This document shows, one piece after another, positions 28,637-38,492 of a DNA stretch of 44,958 nt. Position numbers and translations under genes: made by a program. The stretch is from the NCBI GenBank assembly GCA_019739295.1, contig JAHHDV010000024.1, positions 1 through 44,958 of the forward strand. The letters run 5' to 3'. Source of the DNA: Taibaiella sp. (lineage in GTDB: Bacteria; Bacteroidota; Bacteroidia; Chitinophagales; Chitinophagaceae). Numbering within the stretch: position 1 is the first letter of the stretch; every line of letters starts with the position of its first letter. The notes under the pieces are model-generated. The model made no database searches. It was not told where the DNA came from and saw nothing but the letters and a program-made list of their open reading frames with translations.

Positions 28637-30730
28637 TCACTTGACATTCCATTCATAAAAATCCAGGTTATCCCTGGTATATAAATAATCCAGGTTGGCT
28701 TTTTTTATGAAATCAAACTGGGCCAGGTTGGCCTGATACGCTGTCCGGTTGATCTCCGGATCCTTAACGAAATTGCGTACTTTATCAGGATGTTCCAGCA
28801 TCAGGTCCCTGGAGACAATAACCAAAAGAGGCTTTCCCGGAAGCAATGACCTGAGGTCATCAGGGGGTGCGGCGTGGATCAGCATTTCCAGCATTTCCTT
28901 CGAAAATTTCACAGGGGTGCGACTGAGCTTGGACGCCATAACCGGAAGCTCATTCTTATAGGCAAACCTGAACAGCCAGTTGCTGAAATCTTCGTGATCA
29001 TCTATGGTTACCGTATAATCCTCGCAGCCCACCATAAAGAAAGGAATAGGAACAATGGCTGCATAACGTCCTTTTTCAGCTTCCGGCAAATGGCTTAATG
29101 CTTCAGGAGAAAACCTGTTGACCAGGTTGGCATTGTATTGATAAAAAGTCACAACATCTGCGATCTGGCTGAAGGATAAGGTACCGAGCATGATGTACAA
29201 CCCGGTCCTCTGCCATTTCCGGAGCAAATGATGCGACCTGTCCAGAACCAGGAAAAGGAAAAATGTACTTACCAGTATAAACGGCCAGGCAAACCTGCTC
29301 AAAGAACGGAACTGCTCTACAATACGGGTTAGCTTCTGAAGGTAAAAGAAAGGGTTTACCAGATTGGGAACATCTGTAAATTTAAATACATTGGTAAACA
29401 AAAAAAGCACGGTTACCCCAAGCAGCAGCACGACAGCAATGAACTGTTTCCCGGATGATGGCTGATGCTTCCTGAATATATCCTTTGAAAAGACCGCAAA
29501 GACTATATTCATACACAAGAACAAGACAGAACAAACCACTGCCACTAAGGCCAGCGAATACAACAAAGACCAGCTCCCTATTTCAAAATTTAAGACAGGA
29601 ATGGGCTTTATCCGGATCAGCATACCGAAGATATTGGTACCGAGCGAAATCGTAAATGAAATAAAAGCTGCTGCTATGATCCCCAGCCCAAACCGGTTCC
29701 ATTGATTTCTTCCGGTGAAAGAAAACAAATAAGCTCTATAGCTACTGTTCATCAGTAACTGTAAACAGAAAAACAGGAAACCCGCCCAAAATACATGCCC
29801 CATATACATATGCGGCTCAGCAAAGGATCCATAGTTGTCGACCCTTAAAGGGAAATTAATGCTGTTGAACCAATAGGACTGGTACAGGTAGGAAGGGAAT
29901 AGCTTCTGATCATTGACATTAAAGGACATGGCATGCTGCTGGCGCATAGAGAGGTAACCGTCGGTAAGGTATAATACCGAGTAGGAAACGATACCTACAA
30001 CCAATATATAGATGAAGGGAACAAGAATAGGCTTCCAGTCCTTTCTTTTTCGCCATTCCAGCAGGTGCACTACCAGTAAAAACACCGCAAAAAACACACA
30101 TAGGATAGGCAGGTAGTATCCATGAATCATATATCCCAATAGTGTCCATACAATCATCAGCCAGAATAATAACCGGGTGTCCCTGGAAGAATTGCGGAGC
30201 TGTACGTAACGGTCACAAAGGATCATGGCCACTACGAATATGGAAGACAAGGAAAGGTTGTAATGTCCCCGGTCCAATCTCAGGAACTGCTCCGTAATCC
30301 ACGGGAACACGATCGCCAGCAGCCATACCCAGTAAGGATTCTTAAAATACTTTCTGCCGAGGTAAAACAGCAATAAGCTGCACCCGATCACATTGGCAAT
30401 CATCAGTGCATTAAAAACGGGAATAGCATAAGGACCAACCGGGAACAGGTAGTGGTTGATCCAACGCATAGCTATAGCGTACAGGGGCGTATTATCAGCC
30501 GTATACACATAATCACCATAGGGATATTGAAAAAAATCAAAGTGAAAGATCCCTTTTTCTCCTATCGGCTCATTGATAAAGCTGAGCATTGTAAAGGTAT
30601 TCTTAAAACCGTCCCCATGTGCACAAAAACTCCCGTCAAACCCATGTTCAAAAAAGTAAGGGAACGCCAGGTAGCATAAAATTAATTGTATTCCCAAAAG
30701 GGTAAGATATGCATATTTACTTCCAGTCAT
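28637..30730 (-). CDS. Paralogous polytopic membrane protein, GT-C-like
   Basis: About 697 residues, intact, with a dozen or so membrane helices. It shares landmarks with the convergent gene: CAHGDGFKNTFTMLSF, FQYPYGDYVYTADNTPLYA, RGHYNLSLSS, VEQFRSLSRFAWPF, AAIVPIPFFMVGCEDY and LPVMASKLSRTP, in the same order. It lacks the extra beta-rich C-terminal region of its paralogue. I start at ATG 30730 (MTGSKYAYL); a TTG at 30754 is also open. The PAP2-like gene ends just before it on the same strand, so the two are probably co-transcribed. Only 5 nt separate its stop from that of the paralogue. Confidence 0.65.
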   Translation of the reverse strand: MTGSKYAYLTLLGIQLILCYLAFPYFFEHGFDGSFCAHGDGFKNTFTMLSFINEPIGEKGIFHFDFFQYPYGDYVYTADNTPLYAIAMRWINHYLFPVGPYAIPVFNALMIANVIGCSLLLFYLGRKYFKNPYWVWLLAIVFPWITEQFLRLDRGHYNLSLSSIFVVAMILCDRYVQLRNSSRDTRLLFWLMIVWTLLGYMIHGYYLPILCVFFAVFLLVVHLLEWRKRKDWKPILVPFIYILVVGIVSYSVLYLTDGYLSMRQQHAMSFNVNDQKLFPSYLYQSYWFNSINFPLRVDNYGSFAEPHMYMGHVFWAGFLFFCLQLLMNSSYRAYLFSFTGRNQWNRFGLGIIAAAFISFTISLGTNIFGMLIRIKPIPVLNFEIGSWSLLYSLALVAVVCSVLFLCMNIVFAVFSKDIFRKHQPSSGKQFIAVVLLLGVTVLFLFTNVFKFTDVPNLVNPFFYLQKLTRIVEQFRSLSRFAWPFILVSTFFLFLVLDRSHHLLRKWQRTGLYIMLGTLSFSQIADVVTFYQYNANLVNRFSPEALSHLPEAEKGRYAAIVPIPFFMVGCEDYTVTIDDHEDFSNWLFRFAYKNELPVMASKLSRTPVKFSKEMLEMLIHAAPPDDLRSLLPGKPLLVIVSRDLMLEHPDKVRNFVKDPEINRTAYQANLAQFDFIKKANLDYLYTRDNLDFYEWNVK

Positions 30731-30754
30731 AAATGAATAGCGAAAATGTATCAA

Positions 30755-31420
30755 CTAATTGATCAGAAAATAATAAGCCCCTACCTGCACCAGGAATCCG
30801 GTGATGTATCCCAATACCAGCTCGAAAGGCAAATGTTCCTTGAGGATCAGGCGGGCCGTGCCTACCAATCCTGCCAGAACTATAGATGCTATAATAATCC
30901 ATAAAATATCAATCTTCAACTGTAATATCATCATAATGAGTATACCTACCGTAGAAGCAATAGCGGTTGTGTGCATACTTACCTTAAAAAAGATATTGAT
31001 CAGGAATATCATGATGATCCCCCAGAAGCTCCCCAATAAATAAACCCTCATGTATAAGGGTACTTCCGGAGATATATTTTTGGCCACATTGTATGCCCAG
31101 AAATAAAAGATCATAGTTGCTATCAGGGGTATGATCCGGTCCTTCGGGTTTTTCATCGTGATGCTGGAGATAAATCCCAGGGCTTTCATCAGCAAGGTAG
31201 CCACCAGCGGGAACATGACCAGATTCAAAAAAAGAAAACCAATCCACAAAGGATATGCATTCTGCACCGAGATATATGCCGGCTTCTGCAACCAGTAGAT
31301 CAGCATCGCTGTACCGAAAGTGACAAAGATGGGATGGAACAGGATAGATATAATCCTTGCCGGAATTTTTAATCCTTTTTTATTGAAATAAGGACCAAAA
31401 TAATCCTGGGAATGGGGCAT
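30755..31420 (-). CDS. PAP2-like membrane phosphatase
   Basis: A 221-residue protein with six or so hydrophobic helices. VSMHTTAIAS (PSGH-like, here with SMH) and TARLILKEHLPFELVLGYITG (R-x-x-L-x-x-H) match the second and third PAP2 motifs; NPKDRIIPL could be the first (K-x6-R-P-like, weak). PAP2 enzymes dephosphorylate lipid phosphates such as undecaprenyl pyrophosphate. That would suit the adjacent glycosyltransferase-like genes, but the degenerate first motif leaves activity uncertain. It lies upstream of the 697-residue membrane protein on the same strand, and downstream of lepA by about 75 nt. Confidence 0.68.
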   Translation of the reverse strand: MPHSQDYFGPYFNKKGLKIPARIISILFHPIFVTFGTAMLIYWLQKPAYISVQNAYPLWIGFLFLNLVMFPLVATLLMKALGFISSITMKNPKDRIIPLIATMIFYFWAYNVAKNISPEVPLYMRVYLLGSFWGIIMIFLINIFFKVSMHTTAIASTVGILIMMILQLKIDILWIIIASIVLAGLVGTARLILKEHLPFELVLGYITGFLVQVGAYYFLIN

Positions 31421-31494
31421 CTTATTGTTTTTATGGTGAAACGTACAGCCGGAAGATGCTTTGAAATCTGCTCACCGGCTATACGCAGATGGTT

Positions 31495-33291
31495 TTAATC
31501 GTCGAGTTTCAAGACTGCGAGAAAAGCTTCCTGCGGCACATCCACAGACCCTATCTGGCGCATTCTCTTCTTTCCTTCTTTTTGCTTCTCCAATAGTTTT
31601 CTCTTACGGGAAATATCACCACCGTAACACTTGGCCGTTACATCTTTTCTCATCGCGGAGATCGTCTCCCTGGCTATAACTTTGGCACCCACCGCAGCCT
31701 GTATGGCGATCATAAACTGCTGGCGCGGCAGGAGTTCTTTTAACTTGGTACATAGTTTGCGTCCAAAATCCTGTGCCCTGCCTTTATGGATCAACGCGCT
31801 CAAGGCATCTACCTTTTCTCCGTTGAGCAGGATGTCCATCTTCACGATCTCACTTTCTCTGTAATCTATAGGCTGGTAATCGAAGGATGCATATCCCCTT
31901 GTGCTTGATTTCAGCTTATCATAGAAGTCAAATACGATCTCCGCCAATGGCAGCTCGAATACCAGCTCTACCCGGGTAGCAGTCAGGTAGTTCTGCTGGG
32001 TCAGGATACCCCTCTTACCCAGGCACAAAGACATGATATTCCCGATATAATCCGGGAGGCTAATGATCTGCGCCCGGATAAACGGCTCTTCTATACGGTC
32101 GATCCGGCTGGGATCCGGCATCTCAGAAGGATTATTGACGATAATGGCTTTATCTCTTTCCCGGGTCAGGTAGGCTTTGAAGCTTACATTCGGAACCGTG
32201 GTGATCACCGTCTGATCAAATTCCCGCTCCAGCCTTTCCTGGATGATCTCCATATGCAGCATACCCAAGAATCCGCAACGGAATCCAAAGCCCAATGCCT
32301 GGGAAGTCTCCGGTTCAAAAGTCAGGGACGCATCGTTGAGCTGTAATTTCTCCATACATTCCCTCAGCTCTTCAAAATCATCCGTCACCACGGGATAGAT
32401 ACCGGCAAATACCATGGGTTTCACATCCTCAAATCCCTGAATCGCATCAGGAGCAGGGTTATTCAGGAGAGTAATCGTATCCCCCACTTTGATCTCTTTG
32501 GCATTTTTAATACCTGTAATGATATACCCTACATTTCCCGCTTCCAGTACGTCCACGGGTTCCAATCCTATCTTCAAGATCCCCAGCTCATCTACTTCAT
32601 AGCTCTTACCTGTGTTCATGAACTTCACTTTATCCCCTTTGCGCAGGCTGCCGTTCATAATCCGGAAATACACGATGATGCCCCTGTAGCTGTTGAATAC
32701 ACAATCAAAAATCAATGCCTGCAACGGTGCTTCCACTTCCCCTTTGGGGGAAGGGATCCTATCTACAATCGCATCCAGTATCTCTTCGATCCCGATACCG
32801 CTCTTTCCACTGGCGAGAATGATCTCTTCGGGCTTACACCCGATCAGGTCCACGATCTGGTCAGTTACTTCAGGGATCATCGCACCATCCATATCGATCT
32901 TATTGATCACCGGTATGATCTCCAGGTCATTGTCTATGGCCAGGTACAGGTTGGAAATGGTCTGTGCCTGTATTCCCTGGGAAGCATCTACAAGAAGCAA
33001 TGCTCCTTCACAGGCTGCCAATGCGCGGCTTACCTCATAAGAGAAATCCACGTGGCCCGGCGTATCGATCAGGTTTAAGATATATTTCTGGCCGTCCTTG
33101 TTGTACTTGACCTGGATAGCTTTGCTTTTTATGGTAATTCCTTTCTCCCGCTCCAGGTCCATATCATCCAGTACCTGGTTCTGCATCTCCCGCTCAGATA
33201 TCGTTTTGGTATATTCAAGCAATCGGTCCGCCAGGGTGCTTTTACCATGGTCGATATGTGCAATTATGCAAAAATTTCTAATATTCTTCAT
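31495..33291 (-). CDS. lepA: Elongation factor 4 (LepA)
   Basis: Ribosome-associated GTPase linked to initiation and back-translocation. N-terminal GTPase motifs are [43 protein letters not shown] and INKIDMDGA. The C-terminal LepA-specific domain includes [20 protein letters not shown] and [20 protein letters not shown]. 598 residues, intact, family length. It is the first of a minus-strand set with the PAP2-like gene after it. Confidence 0.97.
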   Translation of the reverse strand: MKNIRNFCIIAHIDHGKSTLADRLLEYTKTISEREMQNQVLDDMDLEREKGITIKSKAIQVKYNKDGQKYILNLIDTPGHVDFSYEVSRALAACEGALLLVDASQGIQAQTISNLYLAIDNDLEIIPVINKIDMDGAMIPEVTDQIVDLIGCKPEEIILASGKSGIGIEEILDAIVDRIPSPKGEVEAPLQALIFDCVFNSYRGIIVYFRIMNGSLRKGDKVKFMNTGKSYEVDELGILKIGLEPVDVLEAGNVGYIITGIKNAKEIKVGDTITLLNNPAPDAIQGFEDVKPMVFAGIYPVVTDDFEELRECMEKLQLNDASLTFEPETSQALGFGFRCGFLGMLHMEIIQERLEREFDQTVITTVPNVSFKAYLTRERDKAIIVNNPSEMPDPSRIDRIEEPFIRAQIISLPDYIGNIMSLCLGKRGILTQQNYLTATRVELVFELPLAEIVFDFYDKLKSSTRGYASFDYQPIDYRESEIVKMDILLNGEKVDALSALIHKGRAQDFGRKLCTKLKELLPRQQFMIAIQAAVGAKVIARETISAMRKDVTAKCYGGDISRKRKLLEKQKEGKKRMRQIGSVDVPQEAFLAVLKLDD

Positions 33292-33515
33292 CTATTGATT
33301 ATACTGTCTGCGAAATTAATCATTATCGGGGATACATGACATACAAAATAGCTGAAAACAGGAATTCGTATCCGGAAAAATCAAAAGACCGGATGAACGC
33401 ATCCGGCTGGATACGAGGCATATCAGGATAAGGTCAGGTACACAGGCAATTACCTTGTACATGGGCTCTTGCCTTTTAATATAAAATCATGCTTTGATTT
33501 TTATAACAATTATCG

Positions 33516-33547
33516 TTTGAGACAGTTGCGGAGAGTGCTTACCTTTA
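33516..33547 (+). promoter_or_regulatory. Promoter of the FMN reductase
   Basis: TTTG (33516-33519), 20 nt, TACCTTTA (33540-33547), 21 nt before the ATG at 33569. Last base of the -7 box differs from consensus. Confidence 0.55.
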
Positions 33548-33568
33548 TTCCAACAAAATCAAGCAACC

Positions 33569-34123
33569 ATGACTAAAACTATAGGAATTTTTGTCGGAAG
33601 CCTTCGTAAAGCGTCTTTTTCCAGAAAGTTAGCCGAAAATATCCGGGATATGGCACCCGCAGGATTTGAATTTAAAATGATGGAAACAGGTCACCTGCCA
33701 TTGTACAACCAGGATTACGATGATCACCATGAAGTTCCGCAATCGTATATGGAATTCAGGGAGGAAGTGAAAGGACTGGAGGGCGTCCTCTTCATTACTC
33801 CTGAATATAACCGGTCTGTTCCGGCGGTATTGAAAAACGCATTGGATGTAGCCTCCCGGCCTTACGGTAAGAATTGCTGGGACAATAAACCGGGAGCAGT
33901 ATTCAGCAGCTCCATGGGCAATATTGCCGGATTCGGGGCCAACCATCATTTGAGACAATGTCTTGTATTCCTGAATGTGCCGGTCATGCAGCAACCTGAA
34001 GTTTACCTGCCTCAGATCCAGAACTGCCTGGATGAGCATGGGAAGCTAAAAACCGATACAGAAGAACTGGTCAAAAAAGCAGTAGATGCATATATCCGGT
34101 GGTTCAACAGGCTGATCCAATAG
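33569..34123 (+). CDS. NADPH-dependent FMN reductase (ChrR-like)
   Basis: Flavodoxin-fold flavoprotein of 184 residues. GIFVGSLRKASFSRKLAENI is the phosphate/FMN-binding start, and FITPEYNRSVPAVLKNALDVASRP is the signature of the NADPH-dependent FMN/quinone reductase family (YieF/ChrR type). Members reduce quinones, chromate or azo dyes and limit oxidative stress; the physiological substrate here is unknown. Its own promoter lies just upstream. It is monocistronic or joined loosely with the epimerase gene, which has its own -7 boxes 107 nt further on. Confidence 0.88.
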   Translation: MTKTIGIFVGSLRKASFSRKLAENIRDMAPAGFEFKMMETGHLPLYNQDYDDHHEVPQSYMEFREEVKGLEGVLFITPEYNRSVPAVLKNALDVASRPYGKNCWDNKPGAVFSSSMGNIAGFGANHHLRQCLVFLNVPVMQQPEVYLPQIQNCLDEHGKLKTDTEELVKKAVDAYIRWFNRLIQ

Positions 34124-34159
34124 ATCATAAAATGATTGGGTGGAGACCGCTTAGCACAT

Positions 34160-34205
34160 TTTGATATCGATCATTCCATATCCCTGTAATTTTGCTTTAT
34201 ATTTG
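34160..34205 (+). promoter_or_regulatory. Promoter(s) of the rfbC-like gene
   Basis: TTTG (34160-34163), 23 nt, TAATTTTG (34187-34194); a second exact -7 box TATATTTG lies at 34198-34205 without a -33 partner. The start is at 34230. Confidence 0.5.
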
Positions 34206-34229
34206 AACCTGCTTTCTTATCTAAGATCA

Positions 34230-34772
34230 ATGTTCATGCAGATTATTCCAACACGAATACAAGGATTAATGGAACTTATCCTTCCCAAGTCCGATGATGA
34301 CAGGGGTAGCTTCATCAAGAGCTTTCACCTTCCTTCTTTACAGGAACATGGTTTGGAATTTGCATTAAAAGAATCCTATTTTTCCTATTCCCATAAGGAT
34401 GTGATCCGGGGGATGCATTTCCAGCTACCACCTCACGATCATGAGAAAATCGTATTTTGCCTCCAGGGAGAAATCCTGGATGTGGTCGTGGACCTCAGGA
34501 AAAATTCATCCACTTACGGCTCATTTGTTTCCGCAGAACTATCGGAATCCAATCATAAAGCCCTGCTGATTCCAAAAGGATGTGCTCATGGCTTTTTGAG
34601 CCTGGAAGACAAAAGCATTACCTACTACCTGGTAAGCTCCGCATATCATAAGGAAAGCGATACCGGGATATTATATAATAGTTTCGGTATGAACTGGCCC
34701 GTCAATAACCCTGTCATTTCAGGAAGAGATTTAAGCTTTGAGGCCCTGAAAGATTTTAAATCGCCATTCTGA
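34230..34772 (+). CDS. dTDP-4-dehydrorhamnose 3,5-epimerase-like protein
   Basis: Cupin-fold RfbC-type epimerase, acting on dTDP-4-keto-6-deoxy sugars for surface polysaccharide. It shows the RGMHFQ catalytic His segment, KIVFCLQGEILDVVVDLRKNS, and IPKGCAHGFLSLEDKS with YYLVSSAYHKESD. I start at 34230 (MFMQIIPTRIQG), consistent with the promoter; 180 residues. No other rml genes are nearby, so the substrate may be another dTDP or CDP sugar (3-epimerase or 3,5-epimerase). Confidence 0.82.
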   Translation: MFMQIIPTRIQGLMELILPKSDDDRGSFIKSFHLPSLQEHGLEFALKESYFSYSHKDVIRGMHFQLPPHDHEKIVFCLQGEILDVVVDLRKNSSTYGSFVSAELSESNHKALLIPKGCAHGFLSLEDKSITYYLVSSAYHKESDTGILYNSFGMNWPVNNPVISGRDLSFEALKDFKSPF

Positions 34773-34797
34773 GCTGCTTCCTTTCACCAGCCAAACG

Positions 34798-36090
34798 CTA
34801 CTCTTCCAGGTCATATTCCTTGATCTTTCTGTATAATGTCCTGTCCGAAATCCCCAGTTCCAATGCTGCATCTTTCCTTTTACCTCTGTGCTTTTTGAGG
34901 GCTTTCTTGATCAGGTTGATTTCCATTTCTTCCAGAGAGAGAGACTCTTCTACATCCTCATGATGGGTAATGCTGTCCTTATCCGTATGCAGGATGATGC
35001 TATCTTGATTGTGGTGATAACTGGTGATGGGCGGTGTCGAGAAATTATCTTCTTCATTTCTCTGGGCAGGCGGCAGCATATTGGCAGAAGGGATAGGGCG
35101 TTCCTGGGGTATCACGTCGTTAGACATCATAGGACGTCCGCTGCTCATGCCATAAAGCATAGCTTTCATCTCATTGATATCTCTCTTGAGATCAAAGATT
35201 AATTTATACAGCAGCTCGCGCTCCGTGGCAGAGGAAGACTGACCTCCCGAACCGGGCTGGTAAGTCAGCGCATCATTGTTTCCTGCAAGGAGAAGACCTG
35301 TTTCCTGCTGGTGAACAGGTAAGAATTTAGACATGATCGTCTGATCTACCTCTGTTTCGTTAACCAGTACGGAGATCTGCTCAGCGATGTTCTTAAGCTC
35401 CCGGACATTGCCCGGCCAGGAATATTCCATCAGGAGCTCCTGTGCTTCAGGCGTTAGCCGGACGAGCTTAGACCTGTATTTTGCTGCGAAGTCATTGGTG
35501 AATTTTCTGAACAATAAAGGAATATCTGCTTTCCTTTCTCTTAGTGCGGGAACTTTAATAGGGACCGTATTCAGCCTGTAATAAAGATCTTCCCTGAATT
35601 TCCCGGTTTTGGTCTGTGCCAGTAAATCTTTATTGGTAGCAGCGATAACCCGGACGTTGGTCTTCATGACTTTGGAAGAACCGACTTTGATAAATTCACC
35701 GGTCTCCAATACCCGGAGCAACCTGGCTTGTGTTCCCAGGGGCATTTCACCGATTTCATCCAGGAATATAGTACCTCCATTCACCGTCTCGAAATATCCC
35801 TTTCTTGAATCGGTAGCAGAAGTAAAAGCGCCTTTCTCATGTCCGAATAATTCTGAATCAATGGTACCCTCAGGTATAGCCCCGCAATTGACCGCGATAA
35901 ATGGATTGTGCCGGCGGGAAGACAAATTGTGGATCACCTGGGAAAACACTTCCTTACCAACACCGCTCTCCCCGAAGATCAATACACTCAGGTCGGTATT
36001 GGCTACCTGTTCAGCTACCTCCAATGCATAATTGAGCTGCGGGTCATTTCCTATGATTTCAAATCTGTTTTTTAATGCTTGTAATTCCAT
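34798..36090 (-). CDS. Sigma-54-dependent transcriptional activator without receiver domain
   Basis: AAA+ enhancer-binding protein. The central domain starts near residue 10: GESGVGKEVFSQVIHNLS (Walker A), GHEKGAFTSATDSRKG (the sigma-54 contact loop, GAFTSA in place of GAFTGA), TIFLDEIGEMPLGTQ (Walker B) and RLNTVPIKVPALRERKADIP. A linker of about 140 residues, rich in Gln, Ser and Pro, precedes a Fis-type helix-turn-helix ending DAALELGISDRTLYRKIKEY. There is no N-terminal receiver or GAF domain. 430 residues, intact. Members like this are common in Bacteroidetes near lptE and secG; here an unknown secreted protein is upstream. Confidence 0.92.
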   Translation of the reverse strand: MELQALKNRFEIIGNDPQLNYALEVAEQVANTDLSVLIFGESGVGKEVFSQVIHNLSSRRHNPFIAVNCGAIPEGTIDSELFGHEKGAFTSATDSRKGYFETVNGGTIFLDEIGEMPLGTQARLLRVLETGEFIKVGSSKVMKTNVRVIAATNKDLLAQTKTGKFREDLYYRLNTVPIKVPALRERKADIPLLFRKFTNDFAAKYRSKLVRLTPEAQELLMEYSWPGNVRELKNIAEQISVLVNETEVDQTIMSKFLPVHQQETGLLLAGNNDALTYQPGSGGQSSSATERELLYKLIFDLKRDINEMKAMLYGMSSGRPMMSNDVIPQERPIPSANMLPPAQRNEEDNFSTPPITSYHHNQDSIILHTDKDSITHHEDVEESLSLEEMEINLIKKALKKHRGKRKDAALELGISDRTLYRKIKEYDLEE

Positions 36091-36145
36091 AATTTCTTTT
36101 GTACGCTGAATGAGGCTGTCTTTTAGGTTATGTTGAATTCTATTT

Positions 36146-36889
36146 TTAAATCCCCGGGAAATATAATTTTCCGAATTTGATCTGATGTGAGATCCCCCTG
36201 TGAAATTCTGACACGATCACCGTATCCGTATAATATTGCTGCTCTTTGAATCTCAGCTTCTCGGAATAAATAGCGGATTTCATCCAATAATAATTCGTTC
36301 CCGGAGAGTAGTAAAGCTTTAGCTGTTCAAAAGGATCTTCATATTCCTTTACGATATATACGGTACTGTCCAGGTTGGTCATTACACTATCCAGCATCAG
36401 GTGATGTGTATCTATCATGAAATTAACAAGGAACTTGTATTCCAGGATAGAATCGGTATAAGGAAGCTGTACTACACTGTACCAGGTCGTATCTATCTGG
36501 TACCTGATCTTTCTGGCTAATTCCAGAGGCCGGATATACAGCTGATACTGGCTGAGAAATGACTCTTTATCCAGGATATTGACTACTTTACATGAAAGTG
36601 TATCTCCGGAATCCGTAACAAAGTAGGGAAAATAATTCCTGTCAATCACATAGCTGACAAAATATACTGAATCACCTTTCGGAATAATAATGGACAGCTC
36701 CTCATTGGTAGCATTGAGGTACAAGGTCCAGGCATCTACCCTGTAGTGATTGAGAGAATCATAAGTATAAACGAGCGAGTATTTTCCATCATTAGAGAAA
36801 AGAGCTTCCGGCAAGGCTAATGGTTCCGCTGCTTTGGTCTGAGCCTGAGAAAAAATAGCAATGGTGAATACAAAAATCCAAAATCTCAT
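36146..36889 (-). CDS. Secreted protein, unknown
   Basis: A 247-residue intact frame I do not recognise. It starts MRFWIFVFTIAIFSQAQTKA, a Sec signal probably cleaved after KAA or TKA. The mature part is rich in Tyr, Asp and Ser with alternating hydrophobic residues, suggesting a mainly beta fold; there is no lipobox and no Cys pair. It sits between miaB and the sigma-54 activator, all on the minus strand, with gaps of about 36 and 55 nt, so a three-gene operon is plausible. Confidence 0.7.
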   Translation of the reverse strand: MRFWIFVFTIAIFSQAQTKAAEPLALPEALFSNDGKYSLVYTYDSLNHYRVDAWTLYLNATNEELSIIIPKGDSVYFVSYVIDRNYFPYFVTDSGDTLSCKVVNILDKESFLSQYQLYIRPLELARKIRYQIDTTWYSVVQLPYTDSILEYKFLVNFMIDTHHLMLDSVMTNLDSTVYIVKEYEDPFEQLKLYYSPGTNYYWMKSAIYSEKLRFKEQQYYTDTVIVSEFHRGISHQIKFGKLYFPGI

Positions 36890-36925
36890 ATATCATGGTT
36901 TTGGTGTAAAAAAGTTATGCTGTCC

Positions 36926-38348
36926 TTAGCCTGCCTGCTGCACCTCACCCAGAAGTGTGGCACCGGTGGTATCATATACCATCACATGAACGTAGTCTCC
37001 CTTGCGGACATTGTGATCTCCTTTCGGGAAAACGATGACTTTGTTCTGGGAATTGCGTCCGCTCCAATGCTCCCGGCTTCTCTTACTTTCTCCTTCTATC
37101 AATACTTCAAATACTTTCCCGATATCTTTCCGGTAATTGGCCCTCGTCATCTCATTCTGCACTTCAATCACTTCCTGCAAACCTTCTTTTCTTTACATCT
37201 TCCGGCACATCATCTTCATACCTTCTCTGCGCCAGGGTACCCGGCCGCTCAGAATAGGCAAACATATAAGAAAGATCATAACGGCTATGGCGCATGATCT
37301 CCAAAGTCTCCCGGTGATCCTCTTCCGTTTCTGTGCAGAAACCGGTTATGACATCACTGGATAAGGCACAATCCGGTATCACCTCTTTAATCCTGTCTAC
37401 CCGCTTCATATACCATTCCTTCGGTGTAAGTCCTGTTCATCAGCTGAAGGATCCTGGTAGAACCGCTTTGTACGGGCAGGTGGATATACTTACAGATATT
37501 CGGGTATTGAGCCATTGTATACAGTACTTCATCCGTGATGTCCTTGGGATGAGAGGTACTGAACCTTACTCTTAACAATGGGGAAACCCGCGCTGTAAGC
37601 TCTAATAATTGTGCAAAATTGACAGTCGCTCCGGTTTCCGCATCGGTATAATGATAAGAGTCTACATTCTGTCCCAATAGTGTCACTTCTCTGAATCCCC
37701 GTTCGAATAGCTGACTGGCTTCATGGACTATGGAATGTGCGTCCCTGCTCCTTTCTCTTCCCCTAGTAAAAGGTACGACACAGAAAGTACACATATTGTT
37801 ACATCCGCGCATGATACTGATAAAAGCGCTCACGCCATTCGAATCCAGGCGCACCGGTGCTATATCAGCATAGGTTTTCCTCCCGGCTGAGCAATACGTT
37901 GACAGCTTTCTGGCCGGACCCGGCTTCGTGGATCAGTCCCGGAAGGCTGCGATTAAGCATCGGGACCGATAACGATATCGACAAGCTGCTCCTGCTCTAA
38001 GAATTTTGATTTTAACCTTTCTGCCATACAGCCCAGTACTCCGATAAGTGTCTCGGGACGCTGCTTCTTCAAGCCTTTAAATACCTGCAGCCTGTTCCTG
38101 ACGGTCTGCTCTGCTTTCTCCCGGATCGAACAGGTATTGATTAAAATGAGGCTTGCCTCCTCAAAATTCCTGGTGGCGCCGTAGCCGCTTTCGTAAAGAA
38201 TAGATGCCACAATCTCGCTGTCACTGAAATTCATCTGACAGCCGTAGCTTTCAATATAAAATTTCTTCTGATATTCATTGACATCATTTTCAAAAGGTGC
38301 GTAGCTCATTCCCTGCATACGCTCATCTATTACTTTTTCCTCGATCAC
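36926..38348 (-). CDS. miaB: tRNA methylthiotransferase MiaB (four frameshifts)
   Basis: Radical SAM enzyme that adds the methylthio group of ms2i6A at tRNA position 37. The N-terminal cluster cysteines are in YGCQMN, NTCSIRE and GCMAE; the radical SAM cluster is [17 protein letters not shown] (C-x3-C-x2-C); the TRAM domain is at the end ([13 protein letters not shown]...KVIVFPKG). Breaks near 37179-37181, 37418, 37875-37878 and 37953 are each repaired by removing one base; about 472 residues result. The start is GTG 38348 or possibly ATG 38318. Its N-terminal part is duplicated in inverted orientation at the window end. Confidence 0.93.
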
Positions 38349-38373
38349 TTTTATTTTAGAAATTTTGAACCTA

Positions 38374-38381
38374 CAAAGATA
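38374..38381 (-). promoter_or_regulatory. -7 box of miaB
   Basis: TATCTTTG on the minus strand, exact TAnnTTTG match, 26 nt before the GTG start. Confidence 0.5.
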
Positions 38382-38460
38382 GAAGGATAGACTGACATTT
38401 TTACCGATTTTACATTCTATTAACTTAAATATATGATCCCTCCCCTAGTCAATTTATTTT

Positions 38461-38468
38461 TAATTTTG
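38461..38468 (+). promoter_or_regulatory. -7 box of the nuclease-like gene
   Basis: TAATTTTG, exact TAnnTTTG match, 24 nt before the ATG at 38493; supports this start over the longer frame from 38433. Confidence 0.5.
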
Positions 38469-38492
38469 AGTGTTTTTAATGGCAACCAGAAT

